DNA of 37,382 nucleotides from a virus: positions 1 through 37,382 of IMG/VR virus record IMGVR_UViG_3300020164_000004; one strand, written 5' to 3'. Position 1 is the stretch's first letter; each line of letters opens with the position of its first letter. The notes below the pieces were generated by a model that did not search any database, had not been told where the DNA came from, and saw only the letters and a program-made list of their open reading frames with translations. Of this stretch, positions 1 through 7,462 are shown in pieces. The position numbers were made by a program, and so were the translations under genes.

Positions 1-330
1 GTAGTATCTTCCGCTGGTTCTGGAAAATATTATCCAACACTGGTTTCAAATCCATCTGGAAATTTACCTGCACAAACCTATAATAATTTTAATATTGATT
101 TATCAACAGGAACATTAAATGTACCTAACATAAATGCCGCATCAATTCTTTCAAATAATGCTCCAATGGCGGTTCAAGCAGCAGGGGGAGCAATAATTGA
201 AAATGCTTATATGATATATAATTCATATACTATTACAAGTGGAAGAAACGCAACATCATATGGACCAATAACATTGGATAAAAATGTTTATGTTACTATT
301 CCAAAAGGATCAAAGTGGCGAATTTTCTAA
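1..330 (+). CDS. C-terminal part of a tail-fibre-like virion protein (5' end outside window)
   Basis: An open frame runs from base 1 to a TAA at 328-330 without a start, so this is the last 109 residues of a longer gene. The sequence is rich in Ser, Thr, Asn and Gly with alternating hydrophobic residues, the composition of beta-rich phage fibre proteins, and it ends in a compact segment (PKGSKWRIF). It precedes a run of fibre-like genes on the same strand. A fibre or virion role is inferred from composition and position; no named domain is recognised. Confidence 0.6.
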   Translation, partial: VVSSAGSGKYYPTLVSNPSGNLPAQTYNNFNIDLSTGTLNVPNINAASILSNNAPMAVQAAGGAIIENAYMIYNSYTITSGRNATSYGPITLDKNVYVTIPKGSKWRIF

Positions 331-334
331 AGAT

Positions 335-398
335 TATAAATATAATAAATATATAAATATTCCAACAATACCTTCTATAAATAAAAAAGATATAAATA
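335..398 (+). promoter_or_regulatory. Cluster of four T4-type late-promoter octamers
   Basis: TATAAATA occurs exactly at 335-342, 352-359, 376-383 and 391-398, all in the 86-bp gap between two genes. This is the -10 element used by the T4 late sigma factor gp55, which needs no -35 element. The last copy lies 18 bp before the ATG at 417, with a GAGGA ribosome-binding site between them. Which copies are active is unknown; the gap is AT-rich, so one or two may be fortuitous. Confidence 0.7.
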
Positions 399-416
399 AA
401 CGAGGATGATAATAGC

Positions 417-632
417 ATGAGTGGTTTAGTAATATCCGGAGATATCTCCGGAACAGTAACAATATCGGCACCAGTGAACGCCAATAATGTATCAATAACC
501 CTACCAAACACATCCGGAACAATGTCAACAACGGATAGTTCTGGCAATTTATATATATCAAATACGGTCTATCAAAATGGTGTTGCGGTTCCAACACTAG
601 TGACACTGTTAACATATCAAATGGCACTATAG
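417..632 (+). CDS. Short fibre-like virion protein, possibly the first part of a frameshifted gene
   Basis: A 71-residue frame starts after a GAGGA ribosome-binding site. Its start (MSGLVISGDISGTVTIS) resembles N-termini of small tail-fibre-associated proteins of T4-like aquatic phages. The last ten residues (VTLLTYQMAL) are unlike the rest. The frame two bases on reads SDTVNISNGTIEIYNHETT, which fits the family better and leads to the downstream gene. Either this is a genuine short protein, or two indels near 595 and 677 split one gene of about 230 codons into this frame and the one at 645. Confidence 0.5.
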   Translation: MSGLVISGDISGTVTISAPVNANNVSITLPNTSGTMSTTDSSGNLYISNTVYQNGVAVPTLVTLLTYQMAL

Positions 633-644
633 AGATTTATAATC

Positions 645-1115
645 ATGAAACAACTTTTAACATCTTTCTCACCACCGTTTAATCCAACAGCAAAAACTTT
701 GGATTTTACGATGTATCCTTTTGGATTCAGTATTAATAGATTATATGCGATTATAAATGTAACACAAGGTGTTCCAATTTATATTGCCGGAGCTCCCGGT
801 TTGGGATACTCTGCATTGAATGTGGGATTAGGTGGAACCACCAACTCAGTTGTTACGTTACAGTTCAACACATCATCACATAACTCTTCAGATTTACTAA
901 ATATATATTATGACACTGCCCCTGGCATCGAATCAAACAATATAAAAGAATTCGGTGGCCAGATAGAAATGATGCAAGAAAGTATTGACCAGGTGTTGGT
1001 TGAATTGAAAACTATGAATTTTATTTTAGCGCAAGGACTAAATATAAATATTGATGACATACAGTCAATCAGAAATGACGTTAATAACCCACAGAATGTT
1101 AATTCTGTTTACTAA
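645..1115 (+). CDS. Putative virion structural protein
   Basis: 156 residues. The centre (TLDFTMYPFGFSINRLYAI) and the following beta-rich segment with IYIAGAPGLGYS and LNIYYDTAP match a type of small structural protein I associate with T4-like phages of aquatic bacteria. The C-terminal third is helical (EMMQESIDQVLVELKTMN) and could form a coiled coil. It lies in the same reading frame as the preceding gene, separated by one TAG at 630-632, and has only a weak ribosome-binding site, so it may be the distal part of one frameshifted gene. The specific role in the virion is unknown. Confidence 0.55.
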   Translation: MKQLLTSFSPPFNPTAKTLDFTMYPFGFSINRLYAIINVTQGVPIYIAGAPGLGYSALNVGLGGTTNSVVTLQFNTSSHNSSDLLNIYYDTAPGIESNNIKEFGGQIEMMQESIDQVLVELKTMNFILAQGLNINIDDIQSIRNDVNNPQNVNSVY

Positions 1116-1139
1116 TTTAATTAAAGAGGAAATAATAAT

Positions 1140-1778
1140 ATGTTAATTCAAGGTCAAGTTGGTCCATCAAGTGGACAGTCGGTTCAACCAGGTACTACAC
1201 CTGCTGTTCGTTTAGGACAACTAGGTGATTTGATTGCTTCAGAACTACATGGTCGTTTTTACGAAACCAATTATCGTGGTGCATTATTCAGTACCTTTAT
1301 CAACGCAGTAACGATTGCATCAACCCATGTAACTCCAATTGCAGCTGGTACTGGAACACCAATTCTTGGTATCTATAATCCTGCTGGTTCTGGTAAGAAC
1401 TTAGCATTGGTTCGTGTTCAACAGGCAACCACTTCTGGTACTCCAGGTGGTCCTTTGATTTGGAACGTTATTCCTAACCCACAGAACATCACTGCAACTT
1501 TCACTGCTGCTTACAATAACTTCAACTTAACTCAGCAGGGTTCGGCAACTAAGATTTGGAACAACACCGCTATTACTGGTTCTACTGCGGGTACTGCATT
1601 CCGTAATGCTGGTGGTTCTGCCGCTGTTGCTGCAACTGGTGCCATTTTGACTTATACAGAACAGTATGACGGTGCGCTTATTGTCCCACCTGGTTATATG
1701 CTTGCGCTTGCTGCTACTGCCGCAGGTACTTCACATGTAATCAACTGCTATGCAGAATGGGAAGAAGTTCCAGTTTAA
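1140..1778 (+). CDS. Putative virion structural protein
   Basis: 212 residues behind a strong ribosome-binding site (AAAGAGGA). The protein is rich in Ala, Gly and Thr, with no signal peptide or membrane segment, and ends in a hydrophobic beta-rich section (ALIVPPGYMLALAATAAGT) followed by CYAEWEEVPV. It resembles small virion proteins that lie beside fibre genes in T4-like phages. Its codon use (many GCT, GGT, ACT) is more like the major capsid gene at the far end of the window than its neighbours, which suggests high expression. A strong terminator follows directly. Attachment or decoration function is inference. Confidence 0.55.
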   Translation: MLIQGQVGPSSGQSVQPGTTPAVRLGQLGDLIASELHGRFYETNYRGALFSTFINAVTIASTHVTPIAAGTGTPILGIYNPAGSGKNLALVRVQQATTSGTPGGPLIWNVIPNPQNITATFTAAYNNFNLTQQGSATKIWNNTAITGSTAGTAFRNAGGSAAVAATGAILTYTEQYDGALIVPPGYMLALAATAAGTSHVINCYAEWEEVPV

Positions 1779-1794
1779 TCTGAAATCTTCTGAG

Positions 1795-1822
1795 AAAAGA
1801 CCACTTCGGTGGTCTTTTTTTT
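1795..1822 (+). terminator. Rho-independent terminator with UUCG tetraloop
   Basis: A stem GACCAC/GTGGTC (1799-1804 with 1809-1814) closes a TTCG loop at 1805-1808, extends by A-T pairs, and is followed by eight T residues (1815-1822). The c(UUCG)g loop is an unusually stable tetraloop. It ends the transcript of the gene stopping at 1778. Confidence 0.92.
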
Positions 1823-1836
1823 GTCTATATATTTTA

Positions 1837-1844
1837 TATAAATA
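1837..1844 (+). promoter_or_regulatory. T4-type late promoter -10 (TATAAATA)
   Basis: An exact TATAAATA lies between the terminator at 1795-1822 and the fibre gene starting at 1870, the expected place for a late promoter driving the fibre gene and the propeller genes behind it. Confidence 0.8.
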
Positions 1845-1869
1845 GAAATATATTCTATAGAGATTAAAT

Positions 1870-3417
1870 ATGACAACAAAAGTCACATCATCAGTATTAT
1901 CGTTATCTGATATTGTATATACAGGTAACTTAACAACTTCAGCAACCAATAGTATAATTAATATTGGTTCTGGACAATTTTACAAAAGTAATACTGGTAA
2001 TGTTGCCATCGGCAAAACAAATCCTGCATATCTTCTTGATGTTAATGGTACAATATCCGCAAATTCTTTTGTTGCAACGGCAAATGTTTCTGCATCAAAT
2101 TTTATTGGTTCTGGATCTGGATTAACCTCTATACCAAACTCCGCATTAGTCAATACGTCTATTACTATTAATGGAACAACAATACCATTAGGTGGTTCAA
2201 CTACCATTTCTGCTGGTGCAACCATAACAGATGATACAACAACCAATGCTTCTCGTTATGTTATGTTGGGGCAGGCAACTTCTGGTTCTTATTTGGTTGC
2301 AAATACTTCCAGTACGAAATTAACATATAATCCAAGTACTGGTACACTTACATCAACAGCGCTCTCCACATCAACTACCTCGTTAAATAGCGGCGTCTTT
2401 GTTGCAGCAACTTCGGGACAAGTTTTATTAACCGCAAACACTGGGCCAGGGGCTTATAATCCTATAGTACAGTCGGGTGACCAATTATTGATGTTCAACT
2501 CCGGAGCAAGGGATACAGGAGTACTATCTATTGCTCCTTGGTCCATAACGGCATTCGGTCTGAGAATGGTCCAGTCCACTAGCACAGCAACATTAACAGG
2601 AACATTAGCCGCAACAGCATTTGCTGGTTCTGGTGCATCACTAACTTCTATTCCTAATTCCGCATTAGTTAATTCATCTATTACTATTAATGGAACAGCA
2701 ATTTCTCTTGGATCTTCTGGGTCAATTTCTGCTGGTGCAACCATAACAGATGATACCACAACCAATGCTACTAGATATGTCATGCTGGGCACCGCAACAT
2801 CCGGTTCATATACAATAGCCAATACTTCAAGTACAAAATTAACGTATAATCCAAACACTGGCACATTAAGTGCGACAGCATTTGCTGGTTCTGGTACAGG
2901 ATTAACATCTATACCAAACTCATCTTTATCTAATTCATCTATTACAATTAATGGGTCATCAGTATCGTTAGGTGGTTCCACAACTATATCTGCTGGTGCA
3001 ACCATAACAGATGATACCACAACCAATGCTACTAGATATGTCATGCTGGGCACCGCAACATCCGGTTCATATACAATAGCCAATACATCTTCTTCTAAAT
3101 TGTATTTTAATCCAAGTACAGGTACAACATATTCTACTTTGTTTCAATCATTATCTGATGAAACACAGAAAACCAATTTGACTCCTATTGTCAATGCAAC
3201 AGACACACTCAAACAAATTGATGGGTTTGAATTTGATTGGAGAGATAATGGATTAAAATCTGCTGGTGTTATCGCCCAAGAATTAGAAAAGATATTACCT
3301 TGGTTGGTTTCTGAGAATGATGGTGTTAAGAGTGTGAACTATTCCGGTTTAATTGCATATCTCATACAATCTAATAAGGAATTAGCTGATAGAATAGAGA
3401 AGTTGGAGAATAAGTAA
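1870..3417 (+). CDS. Tail fibre/spike protein with S74 intramolecular chaperone
   Basis: 515 residues. The body is beta-rich with three tandem copies of a unit of about 87 residues (LTSIPNSALVN, then ITDDTTTN, then RYVMLG, then SGSY). From residue 429 the C-terminus is a Peptidase_S74 intramolecular chaperone domain: SDETQK gives the Ser429/Lys434 pair spaced as in endosialidases, followed by FEFDWRDNG, AGVIAQELEKILP and a final helix ending in LADRIEKLENK. In this family the domain helps the fibre trimerise and then cleaves itself off before the Ser. This is therefore a trimeric receptor-binding or side fibre, with its mature end near residue 428. The stop overlaps the next ATG by one base. 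Confidence 0.88.
   Translation: MTTKVTSSVLSLSDIVYTGNLTTSATNSIINIGSGQFYKSNTGNVAIGKTNPAYLLDVNGTISANSFVATANVSASNFIGSGSGLTSIPNSALVNTSITINGTTIPLGGSTTISAGATITDDTTTNASRYVMLGQATSGSYLVANTSSTKLTYNPSTGTLTSTALSTSTTSLNSGVFVAATSGQVLLTANTGPGAYNPIVQSGDQLLMFNSGARDTGVLSIAPWSITAFGLRMVQSTSTATLTGTLAATAFAGSGASLTSIPNSALVNSSITINGTAISLGSSGSISAGATITDDTTTNATRYVMLGTATSGSYTIANTSSTKLTYNPNTGTLSATAFAGSGTGLTSIPNSSLSNSSITINGSSVSLGGSTTISAGATITDDTTTNATRYVMLGTATSGSYTIANTSSSKLYFNPSTGTTYSTLFQSLSDETQKTNLTPIVNATDTLKQIDGFEFDWRDNGLKSAGVIAQELEKILPWLVSENDGVKSVNYSGLIAYLIQSNKELADRIEKLENK
2728..3086 (+). repeat. Perfect 98-bp direct repeat inside the S74 fibre gene
   Basis: Bases 2728-2825 and 2989-3086 are identical (offset 261 bp, 87 codons). 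A more diverged third copy of the encoded unit starts near 2210. The identity includes silent positions, which indicates recent duplication or conversion. Confidence 0.9.
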
Positions 3418-4592
3418 TGTCAGGATTTAACGAAGCATCAGAAGGTGACTTTGATAGAGTATTCTTTACTAATACTGAGTTATTTGAAAACTTTGTCGGT
3501 ACTACTTTATGGTCATGGGGTTATAATGGTTATGGTTCATTAGGAGATAATTCCACTGTTGATAAATCCAGTCCAGTAACCACAGTAGCTGGAGGTACCA
3601 ATTGGAAACAGGTAGCATGTGGTTATTATCACACAGCAGCTATTAAAACTGATGGTACCTTATGGACATGGGGATTTAATGGTAATGGTGGATTAGGAGA
3701 TGGCACCATTGGTGGTAAATCCAGTCCTGTAACAACAGTAGCTGGTGGTACTAATTGGAAACAGGTAGCAGGTGGATCATATCATACAGCAGCTATTAAA
3801 ACTGATGGTACTTTATGGACATGGGGAAATAATCCTTATGGTGCATTAGGAGATAATACCACTGTTAATAAATCCAGTCCAGTAACCACAGTAGCTGGTG
3901 GTACCAATTGGAAACAGGTATCAGGTGGTTATGGTCATACAGCAGCTATTAAAACAGATGGAACTCTATGGACATGGGGAAATAATTTTTATGGTGGATT
4001 AGGAGATAGTACCACTGTTGATAAATCCAGTCCAATAACTACAGTAGCTGGTGGTACCAATTGGAAACAAGTGGCAGGTGGAAATTATCACACAGCAGCA
4101 ATTAAAACAGATGGCACCTTATGGACATGGGGATTTAATGCTTATGGTGGATTAGGAGATAATACTACTGTTAATAAATCCAGTCCAATAACAACAGTAG
4201 CTGGAGGTACCAATTGGAAACAGGTAGCATGTGGAACATATTCCGCAGCGGCAATTAAAACAGATGGTACCTTATGGACATGGGGAATGAATAATAGTAA
4301 TCGAGGAGTAGCATACGGCCAGCTTGGTGACGGGACTTCTATCCATAGATCATCACCAGTAACCACAGTAGCTGGTGGTACCAATTGGAAACAGGTAGCA
4401 GGTGGTGGTACTCTTACAGCAGCTGTTAAAACTGATGGTACTTTATGGACATGGGGATGGAATTTTTATGGTAACTTAGGAGATGGTACCACTGTTAATA
4501 AATCCAGTCCAGTAACCACTGTTGCTGGTGGTACTAATTGGAAACAGGTAGCATGTAGTGTTGGTAACCCAGCAGCACTAGGACAGAACTAA
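3417..4592 (+). CDS. RCC1-type beta-propeller protein 1 (putative phage adhesin)
   Basis: 391 residues: an N-terminal leader of 30 residues, then seven tandem RCC1-like units of about 51 residues. Each unit runs LWTWG, then N..G.LGD, then KSSPVTTVAGGTNWKQV, then HTAAIKTDGT. Seven units match a closed seven-bladed propeller. The last unit is degenerate (CSVGNPAALGQN). RCC1 propellers are interaction platforms; the eukaryotic RCC1 function does not apply here. It is translationally coupled to the S74 fibre gene by a TAATG overlap, and two similar genes follow, so a role as a tail-tip or fibre-tip adhesin is inferred. No signal peptide is seen. Confidence 0.85.
   Translation: MSGFNEASEGDFDRVFFTNTELFENFVGTTLWSWGYNGYGSLGDNSTVDKSSPVTTVAGGTNWKQVACGYYHTAAIKTDGTLWTWGFNGNGGLGDGTIGGKSSPVTTVAGGTNWKQVAGGSYHTAAIKTDGTLWTWGNNPYGALGDNTTVNKSSPVTTVAGGTNWKQVSGGYGHTAAIKTDGTLWTWGNNFYGGLGDSTTVDKSSPITTVAGGTNWKQVAGGNYHTAAIKTDGTLWTWGFNAYGGLGDNTTVNKSSPITTVAGGTNWKQVACGTYSAAAIKTDGTLWTWGMNNSNRGVAYGQLGDGTSIHRSSPVTTVAGGTNWKQVAGGGTLTAAVKTDGTLWTWGWNFYGNLGDGTTVNKSSPVTTVAGGTNWKQVACSVGNPAALGQN
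3507..4580 (+). repeat. Array of seven RCC1-coding units of about 153 bp (gene 1)
   Basis: The unit is nearly identical at DNA level, with blocks such as ACCAATTGGAAACAGGTA and GCTATTAAAACTGATGG recurring. Differences cluster in the codons around the WG..N, LGD and GG..HT positions. The same unit recurs at 5369-6448 and 7559-8640. Confidence 0.9.
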
Positions 4593-4617
4593 AATATAAT
4601 ATATAAAGAGAATCAAT

Positions 4618-5247
4618 ATGCAATATGTATTAATTAACGACAATTTTGTAATTAATGGTCCAAGAACTTGGAATGCTCGTTCTTTTGAATCCACTCTAGA
4701 AGATGATTTAGAGATTACTTACAAACTTCCATTACAAAAGACCGATAATGATCCTATTGTTATTGATGAGAATACTAGAATTCTTGCTGCTGAATACATT
4801 TATCCTGGTTACAATGAAAAGATTGAGTACCTTCACGGTCCATTCTGGGATTACTCTAATGATTTTGCGACAGGAACATTCCAGATTCTACCAAAAGACA
4901 TTGATTGGGTAAAATCAAACTTATTAACAGAAGTTGCAGGTATTAGATACTCAAGAGAAATCTCTGGTGCCAATACCGCAATACAGAATACCACAGTCAC
5001 GATTGATACTTCTAGAGGAACTAGAGATATCTTTGTACAGAAATATTTGTTAATGGGTGATAATGATACTGTACAATGGAAATTCCCAGAAGCATGGTTA
5101 ATATTAACAAAGGCAGAATTGGGAGAAGTTGTTAACGCAGGAGTTACTCATGTACAAAGTCAATTTGATTGGGAAGTAACCAAGAGTACTGAGATCAATA
5201 ATTGCGTGACTTTAGAAGAATTAGACGCAATCAAACTAGACGAATAA
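4618..5247 (+). CDS. Hypothetical phage protein, possibly DUF4376-like, between propeller genes
   Basis: 209 residues, AAAGAG ribosome-binding site. The C-terminal half (about residues 113-195: REISGANTAIQN, then TIDTSRGTRDIFVQKYLL, then AWLILTKAELGEVV, then HVQSQFDWE) has the layout I associate with DUF4376, a domain common in proteins encoded beside phage tail-fibre genes. The N-terminal half is acidic and not recognised. It is followed by propeller gene 2 after one base, so the two are probably translated together. A tail-fibre assembly or accessory role is inferred. The DUF assignment is tentative. Confidence 0.55.
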   Translation: MQYVLINDNFVINGPRTWNARSFESTLEDDLEITYKLPLQKTDNDPIVIDENTRILAAEYIYPGYNEKIEYLHGPFWDYSNDFATGTFQILPKDIDWVKSNLLTEVAGIRYSREISGANTAIQNTTVTIDTSRGTRDIFVQKYLLMGDNDTVQWKFPEAWLILTKAELGEVVNAGVTHVQSQFDWEVTKSTEINNCVTLEELDAIKLDE

Positions 5248-5248
5248 A

Positions 5249-6451
5249 ATGACAGCTAATACCAATTATCTAGATTCAACCGGAACTGATTTATCTAATG
5301 TCTATGTGACAAAAGAATATATTATGGATTGGTATCCAGATTTGGTGCCACAGTTACAAACTCCTCAGTTGTGGACATGGGGATTAAATATTTTTGGTGA
5401 ATTAGGAGATAATACCACTGTTAATAAATCCAGTCCAGTGACCACAGTAGCTGGTGGTACTAATTGGAAACAGGTGGCAGCTGCAATATTTCGAACGCAA
5501 CAGACAGCAGCTATTAAAACAGATGGTACCTTATGGACATGGGGACATGGTTCTTTTGGTGAATTAGGAGATAATACCGCTGTTAATAAGTCCAGTCCAG
5601 TAACAACTGCTGGTGGTGGTACCAATTGGAAACAAGTGGCATGTGGTTATTGGAATGCAGCAGCTATTAAAACAGATGGTACTTTATGGTCATGGGGATA
5701 TAATGGTCAAGGTGAATTAGGAGATAATACCGTTGTTACTAAATCAAGTCCAGTACAACCAACTGGTGGTGGTACCAATTGGAAACAAGTGGCATGTGGA
5801 TATCATACAGCAGCTATTAAAACAGATGGTACTTTATGGTCATGGGGATATAATAGTAATGGTCAATTAGGAAATAATACCGTTGTCAGTAAATCAAGTC
5901 CTGTAACCACAGTTGCTGGTGGTACCAATTGGAAACAGGTAGCATGTGGTTATAGTCATACAGCAGCTATTAAAACAGATGGTACCTTATGGACATGGGG
6001 ATATAATGGTTATGGTCAATTAGGAGATAATACCACTGTTGATAAATCCAGTCCAGTGACCACAGTAGCTGGTGGTACTAATTGGAAACAGGTATCAGGT
6101 GGATCTTTCCATACAGCAGCTATTAAAACAGATGGTACTTTATGGACATGGGGATCTAATGGTATTGGTGCATTAGGAAATAATTCCACTGTTGACATAT
6201 CTTCTCCAGTAACAACTGCTGGTGGTGGTACCAATTGGAAACAGGTATCAGGTGGAAATTATCACACAGCAGCTATTAAAACAGATGGTACTTTATGGTC
6301 ATGGGGATATAATAGTAATGGTGCATTAGGAAATAATACCACTGTTGATAAATCCAGTCCAGTGACCACAGTAGCTGGTGGTACTAATTGGAAACAGGTA
6401 GCAGGTGGTAATTCTCACACAATCGCCATCTCTGAATCTGAAGGTTGGTAA
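5249..6451 (+). CDS. RCC1-type beta-propeller protein 2 (putative phage adhesin)
   Basis: 400 residues: a 40-residue leader, then seven RCC1-like units starting at LWTWG (residue 41), with the same conserved core (KSSPVTT, GGTNWKQV, TAAIKTDGT) as its neighbours. Unit 1 has a longer loop (AAAIFRTQQTAA), and some units carry PTGGG or TAGGG in place of TVAGG. The leader contains DLSNVYVTKEYIMD, similar in pattern to the leaders of propellers 1 and 3, which could be the shared attachment site to the virion. Start codon one base after the preceding stop. Adhesin function is inferred from location and fold. Confidence 0.83.
   Translation: MTANTNYLDSTGTDLSNVYVTKEYIMDWYPDLVPQLQTPQLWTWGLNIFGELGDNTTVNKSSPVTTVAGGTNWKQVAAAIFRTQQTAAIKTDGTLWTWGHGSFGELGDNTAVNKSSPVTTAGGGTNWKQVACGYWNAAAIKTDGTLWSWGYNGQGELGDNTVVTKSSPVQPTGGGTNWKQVACGYHTAAIKTDGTLWSWGYNSNGQLGNNTVVSKSSPVTTVAGGTNWKQVACGYSHTAAIKTDGTLWTWGYNGYGQLGDNTTVDKSSPVTTVAGGTNWKQVSGGSFHTAAIKTDGTLWTWGSNGIGALGNNSTVDISSPVTTAGGGTNWKQVSGGNYHTAAIKTDGTLWSWGYNSNGALGNNTTVDKSSPVTTVAGGTNWKQVAGGNSHTIAISESEGW
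5369..6448 (+). repeat. Array of seven RCC1-coding units (gene 2)
   Basis: Tandem units of about 153 bp with the same near-identical core DNA as at 3507-4580 and 7559-8640. The three arrays form 21 homologous units within 5.2 kb. Confidence 0.9.
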
Positions 6452-6455
6452 TCCT

Positions 6456-6971
6456 ATGTCAATATTGAAAACTATGACAATTGATGGTTTCTACACACAA
6501 GAAGAAGCCACAAGACTTGAGAATGTAACTTTCAATTTACAATATGTACCAACAGAATTCGGTGAAGAAATTCCACAATTCAATATGGTACCAGAAAACT
6601 CCAATGAGTTATTCTCCAAAGTATTGAAACTTCCTGTAACAGTCAAAGATGAACAATCTGGTGTATTCAGATTACCAAACAGATCCAATTTTATACACTT
6701 TGAGGGGTTTGACACATTAAATGAATGGCTCTTTGTAGTTGCTATTCAGCAGTCCACATTTAATATATTTGAACACCAATCAGGTGTTACTACTGCATTA
6801 GAAGGTTATCAATTTAATTATATGAATTTGTTTGAATGGGATTTAATGTGTAATTATGTACTGAAACCGGGACAAGGTGTATTTTTTAGACCTTGGTTAT
6901 TTCATTCTTTTGATTCTGGATTAATTCAAATTTTTAGGTTAGAGGAATCTACGCGAGTAACAGAAGGATAA
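6456..6971 (+). CDS. Hypothetical protein, possible cupin/2OG-oxygenase-like fold
   Basis: The ATG at 6456 is preferred over one at 6405 that would overlap the propeller gene by 47 bases; it gives 171 residues. The pattern FIHFEGF, then NEWLFVVAIQQSTFNIF, then LKPGQGVFFRPWLFHSF, then IQIFRLEE looks like the strands of a double-stranded beta-helix with His residues near each end, as in phage 2-oxoglutarate/Fe(II) oxygenase relatives. A canonical HxD pair is not clear, so catalytic activity is doubtful. The last residues (STRVTEG) appear to replace an older end: the second 39-bp repeat copy still encodes LEENDHKL and a stop in this gene's original frame. Confidence 0.5.
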   Translation: MSILKTMTIDGFYTQEEATRLENVTFNLQYVPTEFGEEIPQFNMVPENSNELFSKVLKLPVTVKDEQSGVFRLPNRSNFIHFEGFDTLNEWLFVVAIQQSTFNIFEHQSGVTTALEGYQFNYMNLFEWDLMCNYVLKPGQGVFFRPWLFHSFDSGLIQIFRLEESTRVTEG

Positions 6972-7461
6972 ATCTAAACAATATTATGATAATGAGAAAT
7001 GTAAATAGAGATATAATTAAAAGAAATGTTGATGAATGGACTGCACAAAGTCCACACGCAACAAAGGAACAAATATTTCAACAAGTATGTAATGAATTAG
7101 ATTCGGGAAGTAGTTTTGCATTACAATATGAAAATTTCATTATGGTAACAAAACCTATTAATAATTGGGTAGGAGAAGTTCATATATTCTCGGAAAATAA
7201 AAAAAGTTCTGTGATTGCATTTAAAAGTATAACACAATATATTTTTGAGAATACTCCTGCCATCAAATTATACGGTAAATTTTCCAATAAAAAGATTTTA
7301 AGTTTAATATTAAAATCCAATTGGAAACATGAAGGTACATTAGAGAAAACATTTGTTTGTATGAATGGTGAATTAAAAGATTTATATATTGCTGGAGTTA
7401 GTAAGGAAGATTTTATTAAATGTTTGATTCTGGATTAATTCAAATTTTTAGGTTAGAGGAA
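6909..7461 (+). repeat. 39-bp direct repeats flanking an inserted gene
   Basis: Bases 6909-6947 and 7423-7461 are identical over 39 bp (offset 514). Copy 1 encodes SFDSGLIQIFRLEE near the end of the upstream gene. Copy 2 contains the last codons of the gene at 6986-7438 in another frame and supplies the AGAGGA ribosome-binding site of propeller gene 3. The arrangement is a duplication made when the 514-bp segment entered. Confidence 0.93.
6986..7438 (+). CDS. Hypothetical protein on an inserted segment, GNAT-like C-terminal pattern
   Basis: 150 residues; ATG at 6986, with a second ATG at 6992. It is not confidently recognised. The section KLYGKFSNKKILSLILKSNWKHEG followed by LEKTF has the N..S....K.GWK.EG-like end of GNAT-type acetyltransferases, but the acetyl-CoA loop is not evident. 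The gene lies on a 514-bp segment bounded by 39-bp direct repeats and has lower GC and more Lys and Ile than the propeller genes around it, so it is likely a later insertion. Its final codons (KCLILD, stop) are made by the repeat itself. Confidence 0.5.
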   Translation: MIMRNVNRDIIKRNVDEWTAQSPHATKEQIFQQVCNELDSGSSFALQYENFIMVTKPINNWVGEVHIFSENKKSSVIAFKSITQYIFENTPAIKLYGKFSNKKILSLILKSNWKHEGTLEKTFVCMNGELKDLYIAGVSKEDFIKCLILD

Positions 7462-7462
7462 A

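Noticed and set aside
2454-3083. Long open frame of 209 codons on the - strand
   Set aside because: It is the antisense shadow of the repetitive S74 fibre gene and has no ribosome-binding site; its own repeats mirror the + strand repeats.
6405-6455. Longer start for the gene at 6456
   Set aside because: It would overlap the propeller gene by 47 bases; the ATG at 6456 follows the stop directly and starts the conserved-looking sequence.
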